Origin: a virus | Strand: one strand, 5' to 3' | Virus record (IMG/VR): IMGVR_UViG_3300030329_005082 | Coordinates: 26,652-90,651 of that record | Length of the DNA: 64,000 nt | In this document: positions 56,812-63,955 of the stretch, in pieces | Layout: the number at the start of each line of letters is the position of its first letter | How positions within the stretch are numbered: the stretch's first letter is position 1 | The notes under the pieces: generated by a model | Seen by the model: only the letters and a program-made list of their open reading frames with translations | Databases searched by the model: none | Told to the model about the DNA's origin: nothing | Translations under genes and position numbers: made by a program

Positions 56812-59800
56812 ATATCGGCAATATCTTTGAGACTATCCAAGTGAGTAATCAAAAGCACAGTCTTGTAGTAGCCCTTAATCATTTCCATCACTCGCATAAA
56901 GCCTTCAAGGTTTTCGGCATCCAACGCTGTGCCTGGCTCATCCATAATCATAATGTCTGATTTTGGTAGGGTTGACACATTGGTTAGGGCAATGCGGATG
57001 GCGATGGCTGCAAGCGTTTTCTCTGCGCCGGAAGCCATCTCTAAAGGTCGTGCTTCGTATTTTGGATGCTTGATGAAGATGTCTAACTTATTCTTTTCTG
57101 CCTCGAAAAAGATGTCGAAGTCGGTGACGTTAGCAAGAACCGTGCTGATCTCCTCGTTGATAAGAGGGAGCATCCGCTTCACAACATCATAGCTGATTCC
57201 ATTGGGATGAGTACAGCGCATAAACAAATCATAGGCAGCGTAGTCAGTCCGCAGGTCTTCCAGTTCTTGTTGTTTGCCTTTGATGTTTTCAATCTGGGTT
57301 TCAATGCCACCGTGTTGCTTTACAAGGTCAAGGACTTTGCTTTCGCAAATAGCGATGTCGCTTTCAACTTTGATGGATTGTTCTTTGAGGTCATCTTGTT
57401 CTCTGATGAGTTCCTCTCGGTTTTCAATCGCTTCTTTGTTAAGTTCGTAAATTTCAATCTTTTCTTTTATGCCCGCCATTTCGTTGGTAAGCAAATGGAT
57501 TTTGTTTTTGGTTTTCGCCAAAAGCAGATCAAGGTTGGTCGCCTCGGTACAGAGGTCAGCGTATTCCTTATCCCTTTCCTTGTAGAGTTTCCGCTCTGTT
57601 TCCAGCGTCTCTACATCCATTGCTTCCAATTTGCCGGTAAGCTGAGAGTGGCGGCGATTCAAAACCATCAAAGTCTTGCGGCACTCCTCTAAGAGGGTTT
57701 GCGACTCATAAGCATCTTTGATAAATTTACAATGAGAGAACTCAGGGCCACAAGGCACTTCGCCAAGAATCCGAACCTTCTTATCGTAATTCTCTCTGTT
57801 GGAGTTTTGAAGATTTATCTCAGCTTCTAAGCTTGTAGTCTCTTTTTGTAAATTGTCACACTCGGCGATCTTCTCTTTAAGTGCTGAGACGTTTGTGTTG
57901 TCTAAAAGCCCCTTTAGGACTTGGGCTTGCGCCAAAACATCTTTCTTTTGATTTTTGGTCTGGGCAATTTTGAGATTGAGGTCTGATCGCTCTTGTCCTG
58001 CTGCCGCAAGTCTTGCCGTCTCTTTTCTAATATTAATAAGCTCAACAGGGGCAGATGCGAAAAGTCCATCAATCTCTCTTGTTCTTTCAGAAATAGTTTC
58101 TAGCTGAGTGGCTAGCCTACTGCATTTCTTTTCTTGTCTTGTCCGGGCCTTTTCATTATCGGTCAATTGTTTTGTGAGTTGCGTAATTTCTTCATCAAAA
58201 TTATTATCTTCCAATTTTCTAAGCAACGCACGGGTTTCTATGCTGTCATTTTTAGCTAGCTTGAACTTCTTTTCAAACTGGTCTAAGTCCAAGAACTTAG
58301 CAAGAATTTCCTTACGCTTGGTTGAACCCTCGTTGATGAAGGTCATCGCACCCATCTGGCTGGACATACTTGTTAGCAAAAAGTCGTCAATGGTTCCAAA
58401 GATTCGCCGGATTGCTTTATCAGTCCCATTACGATCAAGAGAGTTTAAGCTTGTTTCCTCGTCGGTAGCTGGGTCGTAAACTGTGAACTCTACATCTGTC
58501 TTGGCTTCTTCGGTTTCTTCCCCATGAAGTTTGCGAGTGTATTTCTCGGACTTCCGCTCAATGATGTAGGTTTTGCCGGCAATTTCAATCTCTGCACGCC
58601 CGCAGCCAGAAGGCTTGTTCTGGTTGATGATATTTAGGTTCTTGCGGTTGTTCTTGCTAATGGAGTTATATACTGTGTAAAGCATACTGTCAACAACAGA
58701 ACTCTTGCCTGAATAGTTTTTTCCAAATACTCCGACAACTCCGTTCAGTTTGTCAAAGTTAATTTCATTGCCTTCGCCGTAGTTGAAGAGATTATCCCAC
58801 TCCATCTTTTTCAGCGACCACTCTACATTTCGTAACCCAGCTTCATCACCGTTGACATGGGCATCGTAGCGAGAATTGAGTTGGAATACTTTTTCTAGTG
58901 TCTTTGTCTCTGGTTCATATTCTTTTAAGTATTCCCGAATTAATCGCTCTTGAACTGCTTGATCCCGCAGGTTCTCTGTGTTGCCAAGGTCGTCAACATT
59001 CACGCTGTCCCGTTTGAGTCCAGCCTTATTGACAAATGATAGACTCTCAGGCTTGAAGCGAGACTTGACAATATCCATCACACGGCGGATCTTATCCAAA
59101 GAAACTTTATGGCGAGTAACTACACGCAGCCGGGCACCCTCTGGGATATCCAGTTTACGTGGGATGTTGCCCTTCTCTGTCATCTCAATCGTCATAAACG
59201 GTTTGACATTTTTGACGAGGTGGTGCCTAACTTCATAATGAGTCTTGCTTTTGATATCCCAAATCAAAAAGCCCTTGTCGTTTGTCTCGCCGTGGTTTTG
59301 CTGGATAGTGGAGCCACAGTAGCGGATAGTTCCACTCTCATTGAGAACCTGATTGGTTTTGTGGATGTCGCCCAACATAGCGTAGTCAAATTTATCAAAC
59401 ACAGAAATGTCGTGGTCACCGTGATCCATGACCCAACCAAGGTCTGTTTGGCTATTATTAATTGCTCCGTGATAAAGAGCGATATTAATTGCAGTAGGAT
59501 CGGTCGGGTCTTCCCAATTGGTCTCGTCAAAGATTGACAAAACGTTAAGCGTTAGATTATCTTCCAACTGAACCTCGCCTGAATACTTGTGTAGGATTAG
59601 GCTTGGGTGGTTGAGTGCTTCCACAATCGGAGTGATGGCATCTTGGCGGCTGCTGTTCCGCAGGTTGCCATCGTGATTGCCGAGGATGATGTGAGTCTCG
59701 GCGATGTCAGCCAAGTTCTTCAGGAAGTCTGTGGCTAGTTCAAAGTACTCTGGTGAGAGTTGTGTTTTTGTATGAGCCAAATCACCCGTGTGGACGATAT

Positions 59801-59915
59801 AGTCTACGTTCTGCTCTCGCAGGGTCTTGTAAATTTCCTCAAATGCTTTACGATACTCGTAATGGTATTTCAGATTTTTGATGTGGGTATCCCCGAAATG
59901 TGCAATCCGCACCAT
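56763..59915 (-). CDS. Fused SbcD-SbcC (T4 gp47-gp46) recombination nuclease
   Basis: 1050 residues in one chain. Nuclease half: GDTH (8-11), TGDL (43-46), GNHDG (79-83), LYHG (147-150), LGDIHKTN (181-188), the Mre11 phosphoesterase set. ATPase half: Walker A FGKNYSGKS (397-405), long coiled coils, an apex CGPEFSHC instead of the usual CxxC zinc hook, signature MASGAEKTLAA and Walker B IMIMDEPGTALD. T4 encodes these as two genes. Processes DNA ends for recombination-dependent replication. ATG follows GAAGGAG; an extended -10 lies upstream. Confidence 0.95.
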   Translation of the reverse strand: MVRIAHFGDTHIKNLKYHYEYRKAFEEIYKTLREQNVDYIVHTGDLAHTKTQLSPEYFELATDFLKNLADIAETHIILGNHDGNLRNSSRQDAITPIVEALNHPSLILHKYSGEVQLEDNLTLNVLSIFDETNWEDPTDPTAINIALYHGAINNSQTDLGWVMDHGDHDISVFDKFDYAMLGDIHKTNQVLNESGTIRYCGSTIQQNHGETNDKGFLIWDIKSKTHYEVRHHLVKNVKPFMTIEMTEKGNIPRKLDIPEGARLRVVTRHKVSLDKIRRVMDIVKSRFKPESLSFVNKAGLKRDSVNVDDLGNTENLRDQAVQERLIREYLKEYEPETKTLEKVFQLNSRYDAHVNGDEAGLRNVEWSLKKMEWDNLFNYGEGNEINFDKLNGVVGVFGKNYSGKSSVVDSMLYTVYNSISKNNRKNLNIINQNKPSGCGRAEIEIAGKTYIIERKSEKYTRKLHGEETEEAKTDVEFTVYDPATDEETSLNSLDRNGTDKAIRRIFGTIDDFLLTSMSSQMGAMTFINEGSTKRKEILAKFLDLDQFEKKFKLAKNDSIETRALLRKLEDNNFDEEITQLTKQLTDNEKARTRQEKKCSRLATQLETISERTREIDGLFASAPVELINIRKETARLAAAGQERSDLNLKIAQTKNQKKDVLAQAQVLKGLLDNTNVSALKEKIAECDNLQKETTSLEAEINLQNSNRENYDKKVRILGEVPCGPEFSHCKFIKDAYESQTLLEECRKTLMVLNRRHSQLTGKLEAMDVETLETERKLYKERDKEYADLCTEATNLDLLLAKTKNKIHLLTNEMAGIKEKIEIYELNKEAIENREELIREQDDLKEQSIKVESDIAICESKVLDLVKQHGGIETQIENIKGKQQELEDLRTDYAAYDLFMRCTHPNGISYDVVKRMLPLINEEISTVLANVTDFDIFFEAEKNKLDIFIKHPKYEARPLEMASGAEKTLAAIAIRIALTNVSTLPKSDIMIMDEPGTALDAENLEGFMRVMEMIKGYYKTVLLITHLDSLKDIADMTIDIERQDGYAYVNQ

Positions 59916-59942
59916 AAGCGCACTCCTTCTAAAAGCGTGTAT

Positions 59943-59954
59943 TATTGTATCAGG
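59943..59954 (-). promoter_or_regulatory. Extended -10 promoter candidate CCTGATACAATA for SbcCD
   Basis: Minus strand CCTGATACAATA 27 bases before the SbcCD ATG; same sequence as 55051-55062. No good -35. Confidence 0.45.
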
Positions 59955-59993
59955 TAATTTGTGGGGTGTTTAGTTTATCTGGGCTTGAGAGTT

Positions 59994-60254
59994 TTACAGA
60001 GGGTCTACTCTATTAACATAAGCTTGAAGGTCGCCAAGTAACTTATGAAGTTTTGATTTCATTTCTTCTACCGTTTCCAAAGCCTCTCCTTCAATTCCCG
60101 GCATCTCTTTGAGAATAGAAACATCACCAAGAAGTTTTGCAACACTTGATAAAACATTGTGTGCTGAATCCGCAGGGACCTGGCTCTCATGTGCTATTGT
60201 TTCGGAAATCTCTTCTTTGATGATTTGCCGTAGTTGTGATTTGGTGATTTTCAC
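59994..60254 (-). CDS. Leader-bearing protein, probable internal virion protein, GTG start
   Basis: 86 residues from GTG 60254, one base after the previous stop. Starts M-K-I-T-K-S-Q-L-R-Q-I-I-K-E-E-I, IKE at 12-14. The mature part is helical and amphipathic with no known domain. The longer frame upstream lies inside the previous gene. Confidence 0.7.
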   Translation of the reverse strand: MKITKSQLRQIIKEEISETIAHESQVPADSAHNVLSSVAKLLGDVSILKEMPGIEGEALETVEEMKSKLHKLLGDLQAYVNRVDPL

Positions 60255-60255
60255 C

Positions 60256-60723
60256 TTATGATCCCGGCTCAGATTTGGCAACAATCTTTTCTGCGGCTGC
60301 GTGACGAATTCGCCAAGGTTGATCACCCCATCGTGTTCTAAGGTGACCCAGGATAAAATCTATCTTATCTTCGTAATTGTCACTCTTGGCGAAACTAACA
60401 GCCTTTGCTGCATCGCCACGGTAGTTCTCAAGGTAATCACTGACTATTTTCTGAATATTTTCTTCGTCGTGACTCAGGCTGCCAGGCTGGTCTTTCTGTT
60501 CTGCTTTGACAGCTTCCCAGTCGCTGTCGCCGGCATACTTCGATGATGTTCTGGCAATTCTTTTTGCTTCCTTTTCGTTGGGAGCACCTGTCCATACATG
60601 TACTTTTTCTGTTTTTCCAGTTTCAGAATTTCTCATTGTGACTATCCAGGCTATCTCGTTTTCCCAGCCTTCTTGGATTGTCTCTTTGATGAGTTTCCGT
60701 AGATATGATTTAGTAATCTTCAT
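60256..60723 (-). CDS. Leader-bearing protein, probable internal virion protein
   Basis: 155 residues starting M-K-I-T-K-S-Y-L-R-K-L-I-K-E-T, IKE at 12-14. The mature region has a beta part (EIAWIVTMRNSETGKTEKVHVWTG) and a helical C-terminal half with a Trp-Arg-rich segment (RTRWGDQPWRIRHAA). No family recognised. Middle gene of three adjacent leader genes. Confidence 0.75.
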   Translation of the reverse strand: MKITKSYLRKLIKETIQEGWENEIAWIVTMRNSETGKTEKVHVWTGAPNEKEAKRIARTSSKYAGDSDWEAVKAEQKDQPGSLSHDEENIQKIVSDYLENYRGDAAKAVSFAKSDNYEDKIDFILGHLRTRWGDQPWRIRHAAAEKIVAKSEPGS

Positions 60724-60976
60724 TCTGATATCCTCTTGTTAACAAGTCCATGATACGCTCTAATTTGCGCTCCATCGCATTATAGTCATCAGAATTAGCT
60801 TGGAGATGTAACTCAACAACACCCTGCGTTAGATCCTCCACTATTTCAATTATCTCTTCATAACCTGCTTGGGTCATTACATCTTGGAACTTTTCGTCGG
60901 TCACTTCACCTGAATTCCACTCTGTTTGAAGTTCTTCCTTGATTATCTTCTGTAGTTGTGATTTTGTGATTTTCAT
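60710..60976 (-). CDS. Leader-bearing protein, probable internal virion protein
   Basis: 88 residues from ATG 60976, which overlaps the stop of the Cys-rich peptide (TGATG). Starts M-K-I-T-K-S-Q-L-Q-K-I-I-K-E-E-L, IKE at 12-14. The remainder is acidic and fully helical. Confidence 0.75.
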   Translation of the reverse strand: MKITKSQLQKIIKEELQTEWNSGEVTDEKFQDVMTQAGYEEIIEIVEDLTQGVVELHLQANSDDYNAMERKLERIMDLLTRGYQNEDY

Positions 60977-61077
60977 CAACAATCCCCCTTACAATCCGAA
61001 CAGGAACAACAACCGCAGCAGCAGCAACAGTGCTTATCATTAAAAAGGTTAACCAATTTGTGAAGTATCTTTTTCAT
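60976..61077 (-). CDS. 33-residue cysteine-rich peptide
   Basis: Starts MKKILHKLVNLFNDKH, then C-C-C-C-C-G-C-C-S-C-S-D-C-K-G-D-C and stop: ten cysteines among the last 17 residues. ATG preceded by GGGGAAAT; a CTATTTATA motif lies 22 bases upstream, and the stop overlaps the next gene's ATG, so it appears to be a genuine translated unit. An amphipathic basic N terminus plus a Cys cluster suggests a metal-binding or thiol-reactive peptide. Confidence 0.6.
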   Translation of the reverse strand: MKKILHKLVNLFNDKHCCCCCGCCSCSDCKGDC

Positions 61078-61098
61078 TTTATTTCCCCAAAAGTTCTT

Positions 61099-61107
61099 TA
61101 TAAATAG
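61099..61107 (-). promoter_or_regulatory. Candidate late promoter motif CTATTTATA
   Basis: Minus strand AACTATTTATAAAG, ending 22 bases before the Cys-rich peptide ATG, directly after the site-2 protease stop. Confidence 0.5.
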
Positions 61108-61110
61108 TTC

Positions 61111-61914
61111 CTAGATGCCAGCAAGGCGAAACACGTCGGAAGTTATTGCCAGTGCAAAGATAGCGAAGACCAAAACCGCACCAATAATATTTAGTGCGTT
61201 TCGTGTCTTTACGGCTAGTTTTTTGCGTCTTATTCCTTCTACCACAGAAATACCTATATGTCCACCATCTAATACTGGAATTGGTAAAAGGTTTATAACA
61301 CCGAGATTGATGGAGAAAAAGGCAATCCAATCTATTAAGAATCCCCAGTCTCCTGTTTCTGCACTGCGCTTTCTTGCTTGTTCCGTAAATTCATAAACAG
61401 CAACGGGTCCGCCAACTTCTTTAATACTCATTGGTTCTTGGCGTGGTATCGTTACAGCCTCCCAAATACTTTTATACATATTGGTTGCTATATTATGAGA
61501 ATATCCAGCCGCCTCTATTACGCCAATGCGATGAGGTTGGGCTCCTTCCGGAACATAAACGTCGGGATATGGTTGTCCGACCAACATCATGAAATATAAT
61601 GGCCAAGGTAACAATAGATTGAATACCGGACCCATCACAGCTATAAAAGCTCGTTTCCATGCCGACACCCCCCAAAAAGACGTGGGATCATTTCTCTTGT
61701 TGTGATAATCATCTTCTCCACGAGGTTTGATATATCCACCTAGCGGCAGCAATGACAGTCGCCATTCAGTTCCCCACAGTTTCTTTTTGAGGAGGACTTT
61801 GCCGAACCCTATTGAAAAGCTGTCAACACCAACACCCACAACACGGGCTGCGACGAAATGTCCAAGCTCGTGGACAAAGATTACTAAAACGATTATTCCA
61901 AGAAAGGTAAGCAT
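61111..61914 (-). CDS. Site-2 (RseP/S2P-type) intramembrane metalloprotease
   Basis: 267 residues from ATG 61914 (GAGG 7 bases upstream). HELGH at 15-19 in the first membrane helix and the second zinc ligand in PVLDGGH near the C terminus are the M50 active site. Membrane segments near 1-20, 80-105, ~195-215 and ~240-260. Much shorter than E. coli RseP (450) and without an obvious PDZ domain, so a minimal S2P. Cuts substrates within the membrane; the target is unknown. Confidence 0.9.
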   Translation of the reverse strand: MLTFLGIIVLVIFVHELGHFVAARVVGVGVDSFSIGFGKVLLKKKLWGTEWRLSLLPLGGYIKPRGEDDYHNKRNDPTSFWGVSAWKRAFIAVMGPVFNLLLPWPLYFMMLVGQPYPDVYVPEGAQPHRIGVIEAAGYSHNIATNMYKSIWEAVTIPRQEPMSIKEVGGPVAVYEFTEQARKRSAETGDWGFLIDWIAFFSINLGVINLLPIPVLDGGHIGISVVEGIRRKKLAVKTRNALNIIGAVLVFAIFALAITSDVFRLAGI

Positions 61915-62363
61915 AATATGTCCTCTTCGCATACGTTCTGGGAACGGAGTTCGTACTTGGGAACACCATATCCCTTAATATCCCAAACTTCTTTTACTCC
62001 GGGTGGAAGCCTGTGCTCTATCGGAGTCCAAAATTTAATGTGATTATATATCTTTTTATTTTCTGCCTTCAATTGCTGTATCTCTATGTTCTGTTGTTTG
62101 ATGACGCTTTCCAAATTGTAAAGAGCGTGGCTCGCAGCCTGTTCAAGTCGCTCTTCAATTCGGCTCTCATTCACAATATATAAAAGGAGACCCATAAAAA
62201 TCGTACAGACCACAGTTGCGACAACCGAAGTCCAAACGACTGCCGAAAGGTAGTTGGTTTTTACTTTCTTGGCGGGCGGCGAGACATCAATAATCTCAGG
62301 CTCGTACATAGAATTACGAGCGTCTTCTTGCATTTTTCTGTAAAAATCCCTTTCCCTACTCAT
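61893..62363 (-). CDS. Single-pass membrane protein with coiled coil
   Basis: 156 residues. Basic and Pro-rich N-terminal 40 residues, membrane helix ~39-63 (AVVWTSVVATVVCTIFMGLLLYI), then a coiled coil (~67-105) and a C-terminal domain with two late Cys. Overlaps the site-2 protease gene by 22 bases, so it could be its partner or substrate. A CTATTTAC motif touches the start codon; a downstream ATG at 62333 may be the real start. Confidence 0.6.
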   Translation of the reverse strand: MSRERDFYRKMQEDARNSMYEPEIIDVSPPAKKVKTNYLSAVVWTSVVATVVCTIFMGLLLYIVNESRIEERLEQAASHALYNLESVIKQQNIEIQQLKAENKKIYNHIKFWTPIEHRLPPGVKEVWDIKGYGVPKYELRSQNVCEEDILCLPFLE

Positions 62364-62365
62364 AA

Positions 62366-62374
62366 AGTAAATAG
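62366..62374 (-). promoter_or_regulatory. Candidate late promoter motif (variant CTATTTACT)
   Basis: Minus strand AACTATTTACTTT abutting the ATG at 62363. The spacing is too short for a leader, so either the start is the ATG at 62333 or this site is not functional. Confidence 0.3.
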
Positions 62375-62393
62375 TTTGCGAAAGGGGTATTTG

Positions 62394-63077
62394 TTATACA
62401 ATGATCAAACGGTTAGAGTTCATCAGTGCGTCTATTACTTCTGTACTATTCTTTTTATATACCTTTGAAAGCGAGCTATCTGCCCAATCTTTACCAAAAC
62501 TTCTGATTGTTTTGCTCTGATCGCAGTCATCTATTTCATAGTCAGGAGTTAGTTGAGGCACTGACTTGTTGAGGTCTCTTGGGTGGTTAGGGTTTGTATC
62601 TAATTGTTTTTTCTGAATATCACCCCTGTCTAGGTATTTGTCCCAAACAGCCATGGCATAATCTGAGACCATCACTCTGTCTGGCATCAGTCCACCACCA
62701 TTCTTTGTGGACCACTCAAGAGCAACCTCATACAGTAGAGGACCCCAACCACGCTCAACATATGCTCCAAGAATAACATACCCTCCGTGACAGGGCCCTT
62801 CATAATCATCATCGGTTTTCTCAATCGTAACATGACCATGAGGATAGCCGGTCTTTATCACCTTTCTATCTTTACGAATTGTAGAATCATCGCTGGACAA
62901 TTCAGAATACTGTTGAGTCTCGGGATCTTCTATTCGGACATATTTAAAAATTATGCGACCGGACGTAACTAGGATAGTAACCCCAACATCTTCTGGTAGT
63001 GCATCAAGTTTTTTTTGTATACGGGGATCAACACCTTCCTTCAAAAACTTGCGCCACTCTGTTAGTAATTTTTTCAT
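62394..63077 (-). CDS. Leader-bearing protein with acetyltransferase-like region, probable injected protein
   Basis: 227 residues from ATG 63077 (ATGA overlap). Leader M-K-K-L-L-T-E-W-R-K-F-L-K-E-G, LKE at 12-14. The central GGYVILGAYVERGWGPLLYEVALEW and LMPDRVMVSDYAMAVWDKYLDR resemble a GNAT-like region found in environmental phage proteins; the match is by pattern only. C-terminal ~60 residues unrecognised. Confidence 0.65.
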   Translation of the reverse strand: MKKLLTEWRKFLKEGVDPRIQKKLDALPEDVGVTILVTSGRIIFKYVRIEDPETQQYSELSSDDSTIRKDRKVIKTGYPHGHVTIEKTDDDYEGPCHGGYVILGAYVERGWGPLLYEVALEWSTKNGGGLMPDRVMVSDYAMAVWDKYLDRGDIQKKQLDTNPNHPRDLNKSVPQLTPDYEIDDCDQSKTIRSFGKDWADSSLSKVYKKNSTEVIDALMNSNRLIIV

Positions 63078-63550
63078 TCTATGTTGTCCCAAAATTTTGT
63101 GGCTCGGTCGTCATAAAACTCGCAGGTGTTAGTCCAGTTGGTATTATTGTCTATGACCTCTTTGATGTAGGCCAAACTATCAGGGTCATCAATCACATAA
63201 CTAAACACTAGGTAGTCTCTGCCTTCTTTGGGTTTTTCCGATGTGTCGGTAGTCAATCCCAGCGGAGCCACGGAACCAACTTCTTCTCGGGAGATTTCGC
63301 CACGGGTGTCGTAGTATTTTCCGTTGCGATATATAGCCACATGGTAAAGATCAAACTCTTCCGAGGGGTCGCCTGAATCTAGCTCTGGGTCTGAGTCCAC
63401 CACGAGAACAACTTCTGTGCCTTTTATCCCACGGTTGATTGCCTCTTGTAGAAGAGCAACGGCTAGTGTTCCACAGTTTCCGTATAGTTCAGGATCAAGG
63501 CTTTCCTCTTCCTTCAAAAACTTCCGCCACTCTGTTAGTAGTTTTTTCAT
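63074..63550 (-). CDS. Leader-bearing protein with possible cysteine peptidase/amidase site, probable injected protein
   Basis: 158 residues. Leader M-K-K-L-L-T-E-W-R-K-F-L-K-E-E. Then YGNCGTLAVALLQEA (C26), LYHVAIYRNGKYYDTRGE (H70, D81): a Cys-His-Asp arrangement as in papain-like or transglutaminase-like folds. If active it would cut or modify a host target after injection. Family not identified. ATGA junctions on both sides. Confidence 0.6.
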   Translation of the reverse strand: MKKLLTEWRKFLKEEESLDPELYGNCGTLAVALLQEAINRGIKGTEVVLVVDSDPELDSGDPSEEFDLYHVAIYRNGKYYDTRGEISREEVGSVAPLGLTTDTSEKPKEGRDYLVFSYVIDDPDSLAYIKEVIDNNTNWTNTCEFYDDRATKFWDNIE

Positions 63551-63563
63551 TTTTTCTTTTTTT
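63513..63563 (-). repeat. 51-bp repeat spanning a gene junction and leader, copy 1
   Basis: Identical to 63905-63955. Covers the tail of the upstream gene, the ATGA overlap and the leader codons up to FLKE. Confidence 0.9.
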
Positions 63564-63942
63564 CCACGATTTCTATAGACTGAGGAACCAGCCTGTCGTC
63601 TGGACTATCTTCATCTCCATCCCAGAAGAAGATGTTTTTGTAATCCTCGGGGTTAGGCCACTCTGGGCTTATCTCATAATCATAGACAGGTCTGATGGCT
63701 GGATCTTGAACTTGTAAAATCACAGGATCTTTCAAAGATTTGTCCCAGCCGCCTTTTTGGGCATAAGATTCAGCCGCACCAAGTGTTCCAAAGAAGTAAG
63801 CCCCCAGTCCAATATCTCCCCACTCAGGCCAAAAGCCCTCATCCATAATTGTAGCAGCAGTTTCACGGTCAGTAACGTGGTAGTAAGTTCCACCCGAACC
63901 TTCTTTCAAAAACTTCCGCCACTCTGTTAGTAGTTTTTTCAT
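63547..63942 (-). CDS. Leader-bearing ADP-ribosyltransferase-like protein (Alt-like, probable injected effector)
   Basis: 131 residues. Leader M-K-K-L-L-T-E-W-R-K-F-L-K-E-G (LKE 12-14), then a small ART-like domain: GGTYYHVTDRETAATIMDEGF (nucleotide-site His/Thr and first helix), GLGAYFFGTLGAAESYA (the G-x-Y-F-F-alpha pattern of ART/KptA-like folds) and a final VPQSIEIV strand. T4 Alt is a packaged, protease-trimmed, injected ADP-ribosyltransferase, so leader plus ART is a strong parallel. Catalytic residues are not certain. Confidence 0.6.
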   Translation of the reverse strand: MKKLLTEWRKFLKEGSGGTYYHVTDRETAATIMDEGFWPEWGDIGLGAYFFGTLGAAESYAQKGGWDKSLKDPVILQVQDPAIRPVYDYEISPEWPNPEDYKNIFFWDGDEDSPDDRLVPQSIEIVEKKKK

Positions 63943-63955
63943 TTTTTCTTTTTTT
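63905..63955 (-). repeat. 51-bp repeat spanning a gene junction and leader, copy 2
   Basis: Identical to 63513-63563. Because it includes the end of the upstream gene, both upstream genes end in EKKKK. A third, diverged copy of the leader part is at about 63040-63077. Confidence 0.9.
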
